Source of the DNA: Dyadobacter chenhuakuii
Lineage (GTDB): Bacteria > Bacteroidota > Bacteroidia > Cytophagales > Spirosomataceae
DNA length: 64,000 nucleotides
Direction of reading: 5' to 3'
Assembly (NCBI RefSeq): GCF_023821985.2
Contig: NZ_CP098805.1
Coordinates: 1,860,001 to 1,924,000 of the forward strand
In this document: in pieces, positions 53,156 through 62,492 of the stretch
How positions within the stretch are numbered: position 1 is the stretch's first letter
Layout: each line of letters starts with the position of its first letter
The notes under the pieces: model-generated
Database searches by the model: none
What the model saw: only the letters and a program-made list of their open reading frames with translations
What the model was told of the DNA's origin: nothing
Translations under genes and position numbers: made by a program

Positions 53156-54400
53156 TCAAGTCGCTTTAAACAAGACCTGCCCGTCCTTTTGCACATACCA
53201 GGCCGTTACGGGATTGAAATGGTAACCCATGTTGCCGCCTCTTGCTGCTAATAATTGTTTTAGAAAGGGCTGGACGTAGCCCGTTTCGTCTACGGCGCGG
53301 CTCATGATCTCGGTGGGTCTGCCGTCCCATTGCCAGAGATGCCTGAATGCCGTTATAGCTTTGTCGAGAACGGGTTCCTGTAATGCAGCCGTTTTCCAGC
53401 TTTTTCCTGCATCCGTACTTACTTCCACCCGCACGATTTTGCCGCGACCGCTCCAGGCAATGCCGCGTATTTCGATCCAGCCTGCCTCTACTTTTGCCGG
53501 ATAGCTCGGGTAAGTGATCACAGACCGGGCATCCATGGTGAAGCTGAATTGCCTTATTTTTCCGCCGCCAACCGTTTCTGTGTATTTGGAAGTTTCTTCA
53601 CGGGTCATAAATGGCGCGTCCGAAAGCTCTATGCGGCGCAGCCACTTAACGCTTGCATTCCCTTCCCATCCCGGAAGGAAAAGCCTTGCCGGATAACCTT
53701 GCTCGGGCCGCACAGCCTCGCCGTTCTGCGCATATGCAATGATGGCGTCATCGAATCCTTTCCTGACGGGAACGCTGCGTGTCATCACTGCGGCATCGCC
53801 TCCTTCGGCCAGAAACCAGCTTGCTTTAGGGTTCACACCTACTTCCCGAAACAAGGTCGAGAGCTTCACGCCCGTCCATTCGCTCTGGCTTACCAGCCCG
53901 CAAATCTCCTGCGGCCTGAGCTTGCCGTCATTACTGCCGCGATAATTGCCCGAACATTCCAGGAAGGCAGTCCGCGACACGGACGGGAAACGTTTGAGAT
54001 CAGCCAGGGTGAAAACCATTGGCTTATCGACCATGCCGTGAATGACGAGTTCGTATTTGGACGGATCAATGGCAGGAACGCCGCCGTGATGCCGTTCATA
54101 ATGCAGGTCAGACGGTGTTATAGTGCCGTATAAATCTTGTAAAGGTGTGCGCGAAGAAGTGTCCGATGGCGTCTTGACCGGCTTTTCAAATGCCGACCTC
54201 GTCCCTAATGTTCCGGGAGGCACACCGGGGACTTTGGCAGGGTCGTCGGTAATGCTTTCGGCTTGGGTAAGCGCTGCCTGAAACGCCTTCCCCTGTGCAG
54301 TTTGCACCAGCACAACAGTGGCCGCAGCCGCCCCGGCAAGGAGATTTCTGCGGCTGATCTTGATTCCTGCGGAACCGTTCTTATCGTCTCTTTTATCCAT
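53156..54400 (-). CDS. Tat-exported molybdopterin sulfite dehydrogenase (SoxC/SorA-like)
   Basis: The product (414 aa) begins with a twin-arginine signal (SRRNLLAGAAAATVVL). It has the SoxC/sulfite oxidase fold: TPSDLHYERHHGGVPAIDPS, then the molybdenum-binding cysteine in AFLECSGNYRGS, LFLPGWEGNASVKWLRRIEL, and a C-terminal dimerisation domain (GWIEIRGIAWSGRGKIVRVE). It would oxidise sulfite, or a sulfane sulfur if it works as true SoxC, in the periplasm and pass electrons to the cytochrome c encoded 2 bases upstream. It is the last gene of the operon. No soxXA, soxYZ or soxB is in the window, so a role in plain sulfite oxidation is more likely. Confidence 0.9.
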   Translation of the reverse strand: MDKRDDKNGSAGIKISRRNLLAGAAAATVVLVQTAQGKAFQAALTQAESITDDPAKVPGVPPGTLGTRSAFEKPVKTPSDTSSRTPLQDLYGTITPSDLHYERHHGGVPAIDPSKYELVIHGMVDKPMVFTLADLKRFPSVSRTAFLECSGNYRGSNDGKLRPQEICGLVSQSEWTGVKLSTLFREVGVNPKASWFLAEGGDAAVMTRSVPVRKGFDDAIIAYAQNGEAVRPEQGYPARLFLPGWEGNASVKWLRRIELSDAPFMTREETSKYTETVGGGKIRQFSFTMDARSVITYPSYPAKVEAGWIEIRGIAWSGRGKIVRVEVSTDAGKSWKTAALQEPVLDKAITAFRHLWQWDGRPTEIMSRAVDETGYVQPFLKQLLAARGGNMGYHFNPVTAWYVQKDGQVLFKAT

Positions 54401-54402
54401 TA

Positions 54403-55041
54403 TTATCTGATTTCCGGCCCGTCCGTGCGGTCGTCGGGGACGAAGTTATTTCTTGCCGGCATTTTGACTTTTGGCAGGTTCTTAGCATTCAATGTCACTT
54501 TTTCATCCCATAACCCATTGGCATTAAGCAAAAAAGCAGTCAGGCTGTACACTTCCTGATCCGTCAGGGAACCGGGTTGGTTGAAGGGCATAGCGCGGCG
54601 GATGTAATCAAAAACGGTTGTGGCGTATGGCCAGTAAGTGCCAATCGCTTTGATCCGCCTTACGTCTGTCCGCCTGGCATCACTTGCGGCGCCTGTGCTT
54701 TTGCCGGTAGAATCCGGCGCTGCTACTAGGCGGTCATTAGGACCTTCGGTTCCGGTTGCTCCGTGGCAGGCTGCACATTTTAACGCATAGATTTCCCTGC
54801 CCTGTAACACATTGCCCTCGCCCGCAGGCAATCCCTTTCCGTCGGGCGAGATGTCAATGTCCCATGCTGCAATTTGTATTGCAGAAGCTTTTCTGCCGAA
54901 GCCGAAGCTTTTAGGCCAGTCGAGGGTGTCGCCGGCATTTTTTTTAGTGTTATCAAAATGATTTTCGCGCTTCACAGCGGCTACCAGCAATAGCATGGCC
55001 AGGATCGACCATATGCCATATCTAATCGTATTTTCCCGCAT
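54403..55041 (-). CDS. cytochrome c subunit of sulfite dehydrogenase (SoxD/SorB-like)
   Basis: This 212-residue protein has an N-terminal membrane anchor or signal (GIWSILAMLLLVAAV) and one class I heme c site, CAACHG, preceded by FGRKASAIQIAAWDIDISPD and followed by GTYWPYATTVFDYIRRAMPF and LTDQEVYSLTAFLLNANG. These are hallmarks of the cytochrome subunit of SoxCD and SorAB. It accepts electrons from the molybdenum subunit. The gene overlaps the DoxX-like gene upstream by 20 bases, and the SoxC-like gene follows 2 bases later, so production is tightly linked. Confidence 0.9.
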   Translation of the reverse strand: MRENTIRYGIWSILAMLLLVAAVKRENHFDNTKKNAGDTLDWPKSFGFGRKASAIQIAAWDIDISPDGKGLPAGEGNVLQGREIYALKCAACHGATGTEGPNDRLVAAPDSTGKSTGAASDARRTDVRRIKAIGTYWPYATTVFDYIRRAMPFNQPGSLTDQEVYSLTAFLLNANGLWDEKVTLNAKNLPKVKMPARNNFVPDDRTDGPEIR

Positions 55042-56674
55042 TTAATGTACTTTTTGCCAGAACGTAAGGCCTCTTAACCCTGTCCAGAACTACGTAAATC
55101 GAATCTTTATTTTCATTAATCCCGCTTAAAATCACGCGAGAGCCGTCTTGTGTGGTGTAATTCAAAATCATTCGGTTGCGCTTGTCGCGGCGGGGCTTTG
55201 CTGCAAACTCCTTATCGCGCCGGGCCGAGTAAGCAATAGGATCGATCATTTTATTCTCATCCCCGATACGCGCCAGCGCGGCTTTGCTGATCCAGTTTTT
55301 ATCCGCACGATCGCCTTCGCCCCGCGCCTCTTTGCTTTTTTCAGCACGGCTTGGTTGCGGTTTTTGCTCCTGCCCTACTCCGTCCCTGGCGCCGCCTTTC
55401 GCATATTTATCTCTTAAATACAATGTATGCGCAATGGTATCTGCAAGATAATGATAAACCCGCTGCCCTCCGGCCGTGCCCGTAAGTTCAAATGTGCGTC
55501 CGATGTCACGCATCGGCGCGCCGCCGCCATTGGAAAGGTCCAGCGGTTGCGGCTTGTTCACCTTGAAAGTCAGCGTAGTCCAGTTCTCGAAAGTAGCCCA
55601 TTGCCACCGAAGCGTGTCTGTGGGTGAATACGGAATGGTTTGATTATTGATTTTGAATTCTGTGACATTGTAATTTCCACGCAATGTTTTCACCCCGGCA
55701 GTGGATGGCTGCTTATAAGGATCGTATTTGAAATTGACGTATTGTAAATAAAATAAATGCACGAGGAATAGGCCGAATACACCAAATTTTAACGCGTATC
55801 GTATGTATTTTCCGGTCTTTGAAAAGAACGGGTAAATGTTGTTTGGGGCTGTGAAGCGTTCTAGGACGATGAGGTTCCAGAGTTTTGGGGTGTCTTTGAT
55901 TAGTAGAAACGCGGCTAGCAGCACGAAGTAGGAACTGTAAACATGCACGCCGCCGTCGTATGCGAAGTTTACATAAACAATATCCCCTAATGCGCCCAGC
56001 AGCAGTATAGCGCCCAATGTGGTTGTCCCCCTGAAAAACAGTAAGATCCCGGCGGCAAGTTCTACAACGCCCGCAAACACCTGGTACCAGGGAACAATGC
56101 CGACCGAAAGCCAGTAAATCTTCTGCAATGTGAAATCACCGAAATTCGTATTCAGCAACCCCAGCGAAGGGTATGGCATCTGTGTAGGCAGCAATTTGGT
56201 GAAACCGAAGCCAATAATGCCGATCCCCGCCCGGTAACGCACCACCACCCGGAGCCAGTAATAAAGCTGATTGTAATTGGCGGGCTGGGGCTTGCGCAAC
56301 CGGTCTATCCCCGTCCAGATCAGCCCGACGACCGTTGCAGCAAAGAATGTGATGATCCAGGTGGCATAACCGTTAAGCGGACTTCCGAACAGGGTGCGGC
56401 CGAAGATATCGAGACCGCTGCCGAACCTGGCAATGTCGTACACATCGCGGTAATGCAGCCGCGTCCATTCAAAATTGAACAGCGCTGTATACCATTCTGC
56501 ACTGTTCGGAATGCTCATGGCGATGAAGAAAACAAAAGCGATGCGGAACAGCGTTTTCTGCCACTCGGGCCATCTTGCTGATTCGCCACGCTCGTCGGGT
56601 TGCACGTCCGCAGGCCTGGACTCTTCAACCACGGGCAATTCTGTTGCTGTATTTAATTTGATCGTTGACAACAT
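55022..56674 (-). CDS. DoxX-like membrane protein with C-terminal soluble domain (second copy)
   Basis: A protein of 550 residues with about seven membrane helices in its first 320, including the DoxX-like four-helix region (YNQLYYWLRVVVRYRAGIGI, GVVELAAGILLFFRGTTTLG), then an extracytoplasmic beta domain (FKINNQTIPYSPTDTLRW, FENWTTLTFKV). It carries a charged low-complexity insertion of about 80 residues (QEQKPQPSRAEKSKEARGEG) that its neighbour lacks. DoxX-family proteins include DoxD, the membrane part of thiosulfate:quinone oxidoreductase, so a quinone-linked electron route from sulfite oxidation is plausible. ATG at 56674 is used; TTG at 56695 would add seven residues. Confidence 0.8.
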   Translation of the reverse strand: MLSTIKLNTATELPVVEESRPADVQPDERGESARWPEWQKTLFRIAFVFFIAMSIPNSAEWYTALFNFEWTRLHYRDVYDIARFGSGLDIFGRTLFGSPLNGYATWIITFFAATVVGLIWTGIDRLRKPQPANYNQLYYWLRVVVRYRAGIGIIGFGFTKLLPTQMPYPSLGLLNTNFGDFTLQKIYWLSVGIVPWYQVFAGVVELAAGILLFFRGTTTLGAILLLGALGDIVYVNFAYDGGVHVYSSYFVLLAAFLLIKDTPKLWNLIVLERFTAPNNIYPFFSKTGKYIRYALKFGVFGLFLVHLFYLQYVNFKYDPYKQPSTAGVKTLRGNYNVTEFKINNQTIPYSPTDTLRWQWATFENWTTLTFKVNKPQPLDLSNGGGAPMRDIGRTFELTGTAGGQRVYHYLADTIAHTLYLRDKYAKGGARDGVGQEQKPQPSRAEKSKEARGEGDRADKNWISKAALARIGDENKMIDPIAYSARRDKEFAAKPRRDKRNRMILNYTTQDGSRVILSGINENKDSIYVVLDRVKRPYVLAKSTLNAGKYD

Positions 56675-56698
56675 ATTCGATTCGGTTTTGACCAATGA

Positions 56699-58075
56699 TT
56701 AAAGTTTGAATTCTCCCCGGCGTCCCACTTTCTGAACTTCCTGGAACAAGTATTTTTTATTGATTTTTTTCAAAGCCACATACAGCGAGTCGTTTGATTT
56801 ACCCACCCCCGAAAGCAGGATCGTTGTTGAATCGGGCCGGGAGTAATGCAGTGTCAATCGGTCCGAAGCATCCACTTTGTTGGTCAGCTTCAATGTTTTT
56901 GATGCCGGATCATGCTCGTAGCTGTAATAATGTCTGCCTCCCGAGCCTGCCTGCTCGTAGTTCCGCCTGGCGTCATCGAAATCAATGTGCTCCACATTGG
57001 CTGAATCGATCACTGCCGGTGGCGATGAACGGATGCTTAATGTGGCCCAGTTTTCAAAAACAACATCTTTCCACCTTACCGGATCGAGCGGCGAGTAAGC
57101 AAGCGTGTCGCCGTTTAGGACAAACTGCTCAACATTATAAAGTCCGGCGGCTTGGGCTAACCCTGGCTTGGTTGGGTATTGATAGGAATAATTATGATAT
57201 CCTGCATAACTTTTATAACCATAAATGACCACGAAAAACAGGACAAATGCCCCTTTAAAAGCAATGCGGGCCTGTTTGATATTATTTTGCGTAAAAACAG
57301 GTTTGAAACGGTTCGGAAAAGTCGGCTTTCCGAGGGTGAGCAGATTATTGAGCCGGTTGGCATCAAAAGCAAACAGGAACAATGCCAATACAATCAGGTA
57401 AAAACTATAAATGTACTCCCCGCCTTCATATGCGAGATTTGAAATAAACACATTGCCCGTAAACGGAATAATGATCAGCGTGGCCAATGTGGTGGTGCGA
57501 CGGTGCAGTAAGAGCAAACCGCCGGCCAATTCAACCAAACCCAGAAAAGACTGATAATCAGGCACTACGCCCAGGCTTAATGCAAATAATTTCCATGCGC
57601 TAAAATCGCCGTAAGCCGTGTTCAGATTACTCAGGGAAGGCGGCGGCGCCTGTAAAGGGAAAAATTTGATAAAACCGTAAGCTATCAACCCCGCCGCGAG
57701 CCGGTAACGGACGATTACGCGCAGCCAGTAATAGAGCTGGTTGTATTCTTTCTTGTCCTTATCCCTGTTGCCCCAGACAATGCCTCCCACAATCGCGATC
57801 AGTAAGATCACCGCCCAGTTGGCCCAAGTGTCCGGCCCGGAGAAAAAGCGCAGCTGATATCTCGAAAGCTCGAAAATATCCCCATAAGTAAGGTTGAGCC
57901 AGTTTATCTGAAAAACCTGGCGATAGAATTTCCAGTCAAGCGGAACGCATTGAATGACAAAATAGATGAATGCAATGCGGAATAACACTTTTTCAAACGG
58001 CTTCCATTCACCGGGAGCAGAAGCCACGGCCCCGCCGGAGCGGACCTGGGCTTCATAAATAGCTGCGCTGGACAT
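56699..58075 (-). CDS. DoxX-like membrane protein with C-terminal soluble domain (first copy)
   Basis: This 458-residue paralogue of the next gene shares its layout: membrane region with YNQLYYWLRVIVRYRLAAGL and GLVELAGGLLLLHRRTTTLA, then the extracytoplasmic domain (LNGDTLAYSPLDPVRWKDVV, FENWATLSI) and an ending in STTILLSGVGKSNDSLYVAL. The two copies are clearly homologous along their full length, from a tandem duplication. Together they could form a dimer in the inner membrane. The gene lies 17 bases after the SusD gene and 24 bases before the second copy, all in one operon. Confidence 0.82.
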   Translation of the reverse strand: MSSAAIYEAQVRSGGAVASAPGEWKPFEKVLFRIAFIYFVIQCVPLDWKFYRQVFQINWLNLTYGDIFELSRYQLRFFSGPDTWANWAVILLIAIVGGIVWGNRDKDKKEYNQLYYWLRVIVRYRLAAGLIAYGFIKFFPLQAPPPSLSNLNTAYGDFSAWKLFALSLGVVPDYQSFLGLVELAGGLLLLHRRTTTLATLIIIPFTGNVFISNLAYEGGEYIYSFYLIVLALFLFAFDANRLNNLLTLGKPTFPNRFKPVFTQNNIKQARIAFKGAFVLFFVVIYGYKSYAGYHNYSYQYPTKPGLAQAAGLYNVEQFVLNGDTLAYSPLDPVRWKDVVFENWATLSIRSSPPAVIDSANVEHIDFDDARRNYEQAGSGGRHYYSYEHDPASKTLKLTNKVDASDRLTLHYSRPDSTTILLSGVGKSNDSLYVALKKINKKYLFQEVQKVGRRGEFKL

Positions 58076-58092
58076 AAGGTTTTGATTTTGGA

Positions 58093-59427
58093 TTAATAAC
58101 CTGGATTTTGTTTCAATGCTTTGTCGATCAGAAGCTGTTCGGCGGGCACCGGAAGCAGTAACTTACTTTCGTCGGTGATGTTCAGGACCTGTGTGGCCCT
58201 GCCTGTGCGCACAAGGTCGAACCAGCGGTCGGGTTCCAGGGCAAATTCGATCCGACGCTCATTTTCGATTGCCAGCAGCAATGCAGCCTTGTTTGCGGCG
58301 GTGAGTTTTGCGATCCCGGCGCGTTCACGCACTGCATTCAGATCGGCCAAAGCGCCCGTGAGGTTTCCCGTCTGCGCCCTTGCCTCAGCGCGGATCAGGT
58401 ATAGTTCTGCAATGCGGATCACGAATGTCGGGTCCGTGGCCGGGCTGCGGTAATACAAGTTTCCGTACCATCTTCCCTGGTTGTCTTTGGCCACCAGCGC
58501 GCTGCGGTTTCCACCGACTTTCGGATCATTGGCCAATGCTACAAAAGCGTCATTAGGCGCCCACTGCCGCGTTCCTCCTTTTTCCTGAGGCTGCCATTGT
58601 CCGCGATGGCTGTTGGTTTCATTGATATTGTAAAAAATCTCAAACACCGATTCGGTTGTCCCCCTGGCATCATTGGCAAAAAATGCATTGTAAGGCTTCA
58701 CAAGCTGATAGTTACCTGCATCGGCGATAATCTTGTCGGCATATTCAGCTGCCTTTACGTAATCTTTTTGGTATAAATAAAACCGCGATTTCAGCGCCCA
58801 CACCGTTTTGCGCGTGGCCCGGAAACGGTCCGTTGTTTCCGCAAGAAGCGGTTCAGCGGCATTCAGGTCAGCTAGTGCCTGCGCATAAACTTCTTCCTGC
58901 GAACTGCGCGCAATGCCCCGGTTGTCCTGTGGCGTTAAGGTAGGCTTGGTAATGATCGGCGCGCCGCCCCATATCCTCGCCAGATCGAAATAGGCAAACG
59001 CCCTGAGGAAATAAGCCTCTCCGATGATCTTGTTACGTTGCGCTTCGCTCAATGAAGGATCTTGCACCGCAGGGACTTTATCCAGCACGTGGTTCGCCCG
59101 GTTGAGCATGCTGTAAATGCCTGTCCAAACCGAAGAAACAGTCGGGTTCTCGGCATTAACCCGGTGATTGATAAACTCTTGTACCTGTGATTGCGAGCCA
59201 GTCCATTGAATGTTATCACCTGATAAATAGCCGATGGATTGCAGATTTACGCTATAATAGCTTCTGAATGAGTCATATGCTCCGTTCAGAGCAGTTTCCG
59301 AAGACGCTTTGTCGACAATGGTTTGCTGATCGGAAATGGATGCTTTGGGTTGGACATCCAGGAACTGGTCGCAGGATGTCAGGAGCAGCAAAAACGCGAG
59401 TACGGTGGTATGTTTAAATGCTTTCAT
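58093..59427 (-). CDS. SusD/RagB-type nutrient-binding lipoprotein (sulfur operon)
   Basis: The product (444 aa) has a lipoprotein signal (TVLAFLLLLTSCDQFLDVQP), followed by SusD landmarks: DKASSETALNGAYDSFRSYY, IIGEAYFLRAFAYFDLARIW, LYLIRAEARAQTGNLTGALA, and NERRIEFALEPDRWFDLVRTG near the end. It would sit on the surface over the SusC pore and bind the imported ligand. It is 11 bases after the SusC gene and is followed by the DoxX-like genes. The type of substrate cannot be read from this sequence. Confidence 0.95.
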   Translation of the reverse strand: MKAFKHTTVLAFLLLLTSCDQFLDVQPKASISDQQTIVDKASSETALNGAYDSFRSYYSVNLQSIGYLSGDNIQWTGSQSQVQEFINHRVNAENPTVSSVWTGIYSMLNRANHVLDKVPAVQDPSLSEAQRNKIIGEAYFLRAFAYFDLARIWGGAPIITKPTLTPQDNRGIARSSQEEVYAQALADLNAAEPLLAETTDRFRATRKTVWALKSRFYLYQKDYVKAAEYADKIIADAGNYQLVKPYNAFFANDARGTTESVFEIFYNINETNSHRGQWQPQEKGGTRQWAPNDAFVALANDPKVGGNRSALVAKDNQGRWYGNLYYRSPATDPTFVIRIAELYLIRAEARAQTGNLTGALADLNAVRERAGIAKLTAANKAALLLAIENERRIEFALEPDRWFDLVRTGRATQVLNITDESKLLLPVPAEQLLIDKALKQNPGY

Positions 59428-59438
59428 GTGGGTAAATT

Positions 59439-62400
59439 TTAGAATGTCAGGTTAACGCCAACCAGAATGCTTCTGGGCTGCGGCGGTGTGCCGAGGTCGA
59501 TGCCTTGTTCATTTTGCGCGCTGGAAGAGCTCGATTCAGGATCCAGACCAGTGTATTTTGTGATCGTGAAAAGGTTGCTTCCGGTTACGTAAAGGCGCAG
59601 TGAAGAAATCCCGCGCACCGGAATCGTGTAGCCAATGGCAAGCGAACGCAGCCTGATAAATGACCCGTCTTCCAGCCAGCGACTTCCGCCATCCCGATAG
59701 TTATTGACATTCACACCATCCGGGCGGGGCACATCCGTGATGTCGCCGGGCTTTTGCCAGCGGTCGTTATTGCTGGCAAAAATGATCCGCGCCGCATCGC
59801 GCGCACCGCCGCCCTCGCCGAAAAATTTGTTATGGTTATAAACCTTATTCCCATATTGAAACGCAAGGAAAGCATTGATATCGAACCCTTTGTAAGTAAT
59901 GCTATTGGTAAGTCCGCCGAAAAATTTAGGCCATATGCTGCCGTTGATCTGGCGGTCGGCAACGGTGATCTTGCCATCCTTATTAACATCTTCATAAACC
60001 GTGTTGCCTGTCTGCGGATCAACATACAGCTGCTTGTAAACCCAGAAGGAATAAAGCGGCTGGCCCTGTTGTAACAGGATCAGGCTGCGGCTGCCATATT
60101 CGAGCGGATTTTCCAGCTTTTCGATCTTGTTGATGTTTCGGGCAACATTGAAGCTCGTAGTCCAGGAAAATGTATTGTTCTGGAAATTCACCGAACGGAT
60201 CGCCAGCTCAAATCCTTTGTTGCTGATCTCGGCCGTGTTGCTGCGATAATTGGCAAAACCGGTTGTGGCAGGCAGTGTGAGTGATAGCAGGCCGTTGCTG
60301 GTGTATTTGCTGTAAACATTCACTTCGATACCAAGCCTGTCGCCAAAGAAGGCAATGTCTGCACCCGCATTAAACTGGCTGGTCCGCTCCCATTGCAGAT
60401 CCGGATTAGCAAGTTGCTGCGGCGCAATGCCTGGATTGCCCTGGTAAGGAGAGCCGCTGCCCCAAAGGCCTAATGCTGCAAAACTGCCCAGACCATTCTG
60501 ATTTCCGGTAACGCCATAGCTTGCGCGGATTTTCAAATCGCTTAGCACGGCCACATTTTTGAGAAAATTCTCCTGCTTAACCCGCCATGCTCCACCCACC
60601 GAAGGAAAATAACCCCATCGCCTGTCGGCACCAAAACTGGAAGAACCATCCGCACGAATGCTGAAATCGATCAGATATTTGCCGCCGTAATTGTAGTCGA
60701 TGCGTGAAAAGAAGGATGCAAGGTTCTTTTTAGACCAGCTGTTGGATCCCGTAGTTGTAGCTGCGGAAGAGATCAGTTTGAAAGAATTACTCGCAAAACC
60801 ACGTCCCGTTGAGGTTGTTCCGGTGTTCAGATCGCTTTGAATGGTGTTACCGATCAGGATGCCGAAGCTGTGTTTGGTGCCGATTTTCTGTCGGTAAGTA
60901 AGCGTTTGCTCGTTAATCCAGGTCGTAGCCTGCCCATTGTTTGCCGTTGCCAGCCCGTTCGGGCTTCCGGAAATGAGGAATGTGTTCCAGTATTCATTTT
61001 CGTCATAATTGTTGTAATCCAATCCCCAGCTTGTGCGGAATTTGAGGTTAGGAAGGATATCAGCCTCCGCATACAGGTTGCCAATGTATCGCAGGCTCAC
61101 AGACTTGACATCGTAATGCTGCAAAAGCAGGCTAACATTGTCAAATCCGGCCCGGCCCACGAGCTCACCGTTTTCATTTGTTGGCGACAAATAAGTAGGC
61201 GTATGCAATGCAGCCTGCAGAAGCCCACCCGCCGGGCCATCGCCGGCGCGTGCCTGGTTACGGAATGTGCGGGCAAAACTGTTGCTCACCCCAATCTGCA
61301 CTTTGTCCGAAATCTTCTGATCCAGGTTAACCTTGAAACTGGCGCGGTTGAAATTGATCGGTTTCAAAATCGATTCCTGGCTGTTGTAGCCTCCGCCGAT
61401 GTAATATTTCGTTGTTGCCGTCCCGCCCGAAACGGACAAATCGTAGTTCTGGACGGGCGCCGTCTGGAATATTTCGCCTAGTCTGTCATACGTTTTCTGC
61501 TCTTCGGGCAGGCCGCGGCCGCCTTCGGAAGCGGGGCGGAATGGTCTGTTCGCCTCTGTCCGGTTTAAGGATGGCGTATCTTTTCCGATGTTGACCCACC
61601 ACTCGTTCACGAGTTGTGCGTGCTCCGGGCCGGTGGTCAGGTCCCATAGTTTTTCCGCTTTGGCAAGGCCATAGGAAGCATTCACGCTGACCTTTGCTTT
61701 TTGGTTGTATTTGCCTCGTTTGGTGGTGATTAGGATTACACCGTTCGCACCGCGCGAGCCGTAAAGTGCCGTGGCTTCGGCGTCGCGCAGGACTTCCAGG
61801 CTTTCAATGTCATTCGGATTAATGTCGGCAATCGGTGAAGTTGCTTTCCCACCGGTTCCTATGGTCTGCATGCTGTTGCTGTTCATAAATACGCCGTCAA
61901 TCACATACAACGGGTCATTATCACCATTGATGGAAGTGGCCCCGCGCACGCGGACGGTAACCGCTTCGCCGGGAACGCCCGTGTTGGATGTGATTTGCAC
62001 GCCCGGCACTTTGCCTTGCAGCTGCGCATCAAAGCTCCCCGCCGGAATGTTTTTCACATCCGTAGGATCTACTTTTGTGATGGAACCAATCACATTTTTA
62101 CGTTCCTGTGTGCCGTATCCCACCACCACAACCTCATTCAGCTGGCGCTGATCGGATGCCAGGGTGATGGACAATTTGCCTTTGTTACCCGGTTTTATTT
62201 CCTGCGTCGCATAGCCGATGTACGAGACAACAAGGACTGCATCTGCCTCAGCATCAATGTTAAATCCGCCTTTTGCATCGGTGGTGGTCCCGATATTGGT
62301 CCCTTTCAAATGAATATTAACGCCCGGCAGCCCTTCTCCGCCAGCGTCGGTCACATTGCCCTGAACTTTCCCCTGACCCTGCTGCTGGCTGTAACCGGCC

Positions 62401-62492
62401 AGGGTAAAAAGCAGCATAGCCACAGTTGTCGCAGTTTTGATAAGGCGACCTGCCTGTTTACCGGGCGATGGCTCCTTTTTTGTAAAAAACAT
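59439..62492 (-). CDS. SusC/RagA-type TonB-linked outer membrane receptor (sulfur operon)
   Basis: A 1017-residue receptor with signal peptide (TATTVAMLLFTLAGYSQQQG), carboxypeptidase-regulatory-like domain (VQGNVTDAGGEGLPGVNIHL), the SusC plug with EVVVVGYGTQERKNVIGSIT and YGSRGANGVILITTKRGKYN, and a barrel that ends in PQPRSILVGVNLTF. Unlike the SusC at 31215 it has no STN domain, so it is not wired to the FecR pathway. It is the first gene of the operon with SusD, two DoxX-like proteins, cytochrome c and sulfite dehydrogenase. ATG at 62492 was chosen; the frame runs to 62597 but without signal-like sequence. Confidence 0.95.
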   Translation of the reverse strand: MFFTKKEPSPGKQAGRLIKTATTVAMLLFTLAGYSQQQGQGKVQGNVTDAGGEGLPGVNIHLKGTNIGTTTDAKGGFNIDAEADAVLVVSYIGYATQEIKPGNKGKLSITLASDQRQLNEVVVVGYGTQERKNVIGSITKVDPTDVKNIPAGSFDAQLQGKVPGVQITSNTGVPGEAVTVRVRGATSINGDNDPLYVIDGVFMNSNSMQTIGTGGKATSPIADINPNDIESLEVLRDAEATALYGSRGANGVILITTKRGKYNQKAKVSVNASYGLAKAEKLWDLTTGPEHAQLVNEWWVNIGKDTPSLNRTEANRPFRPASEGGRGLPEEQKTYDRLGEIFQTAPVQNYDLSVSGGTATTKYYIGGGYNSQESILKPINFNRASFKVNLDQKISDKVQIGVSNSFARTFRNQARAGDGPAGGLLQAALHTPTYLSPTNENGELVGRAGFDNVSLLLQHYDVKSVSLRYIGNLYAEADILPNLKFRTSWGLDYNNYDENEYWNTFLISGSPNGLATANNGQATTWINEQTLTYRQKIGTKHSFGILIGNTIQSDLNTGTTSTGRGFASNSFKLISSAATTTGSNSWSKKNLASFFSRIDYNYGGKYLIDFSIRADGSSSFGADRRWGYFPSVGGAWRVKQENFLKNVAVLSDLKIRASYGVTGNQNGLGSFAALGLWGSGSPYQGNPGIAPQQLANPDLQWERTSQFNAGADIAFFGDRLGIEVNVYSKYTSNGLLSLTLPATTGFANYRSNTAEISNKGFELAIRSVNFQNNTFSWTTSFNVARNINKIEKLENPLEYGSRSLILLQQGQPLYSFWVYKQLYVDPQTGNTVYEDVNKDGKITVADRQINGSIWPKFFGGLTNSITYKGFDINAFLAFQYGNKVYNHNKFFGEGGGARDAARIIFASNNDRWQKPGDITDVPRPDGVNVNNYRDGGSRWLEDGSFIRLRSLAIGYTIPVRGISSLRLYVTGSNLFTITKYTGLDPESSSSSAQNEQGIDLGTPPQPRSILVGVNLTF

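Noticed and set aside
53156..55041. complete Sox thiosulfate oxidation pathway
   Set aside because: Only SoxC- and SoxD-like proteins are present; soxXA, soxYZ and soxB are not in the window, so sulfite oxidation is the safer reading.
60837..61481. 214-codon open frame on the plus strand
   Set aside because: Antisense to the SusC gene; a by-product of its codon use.
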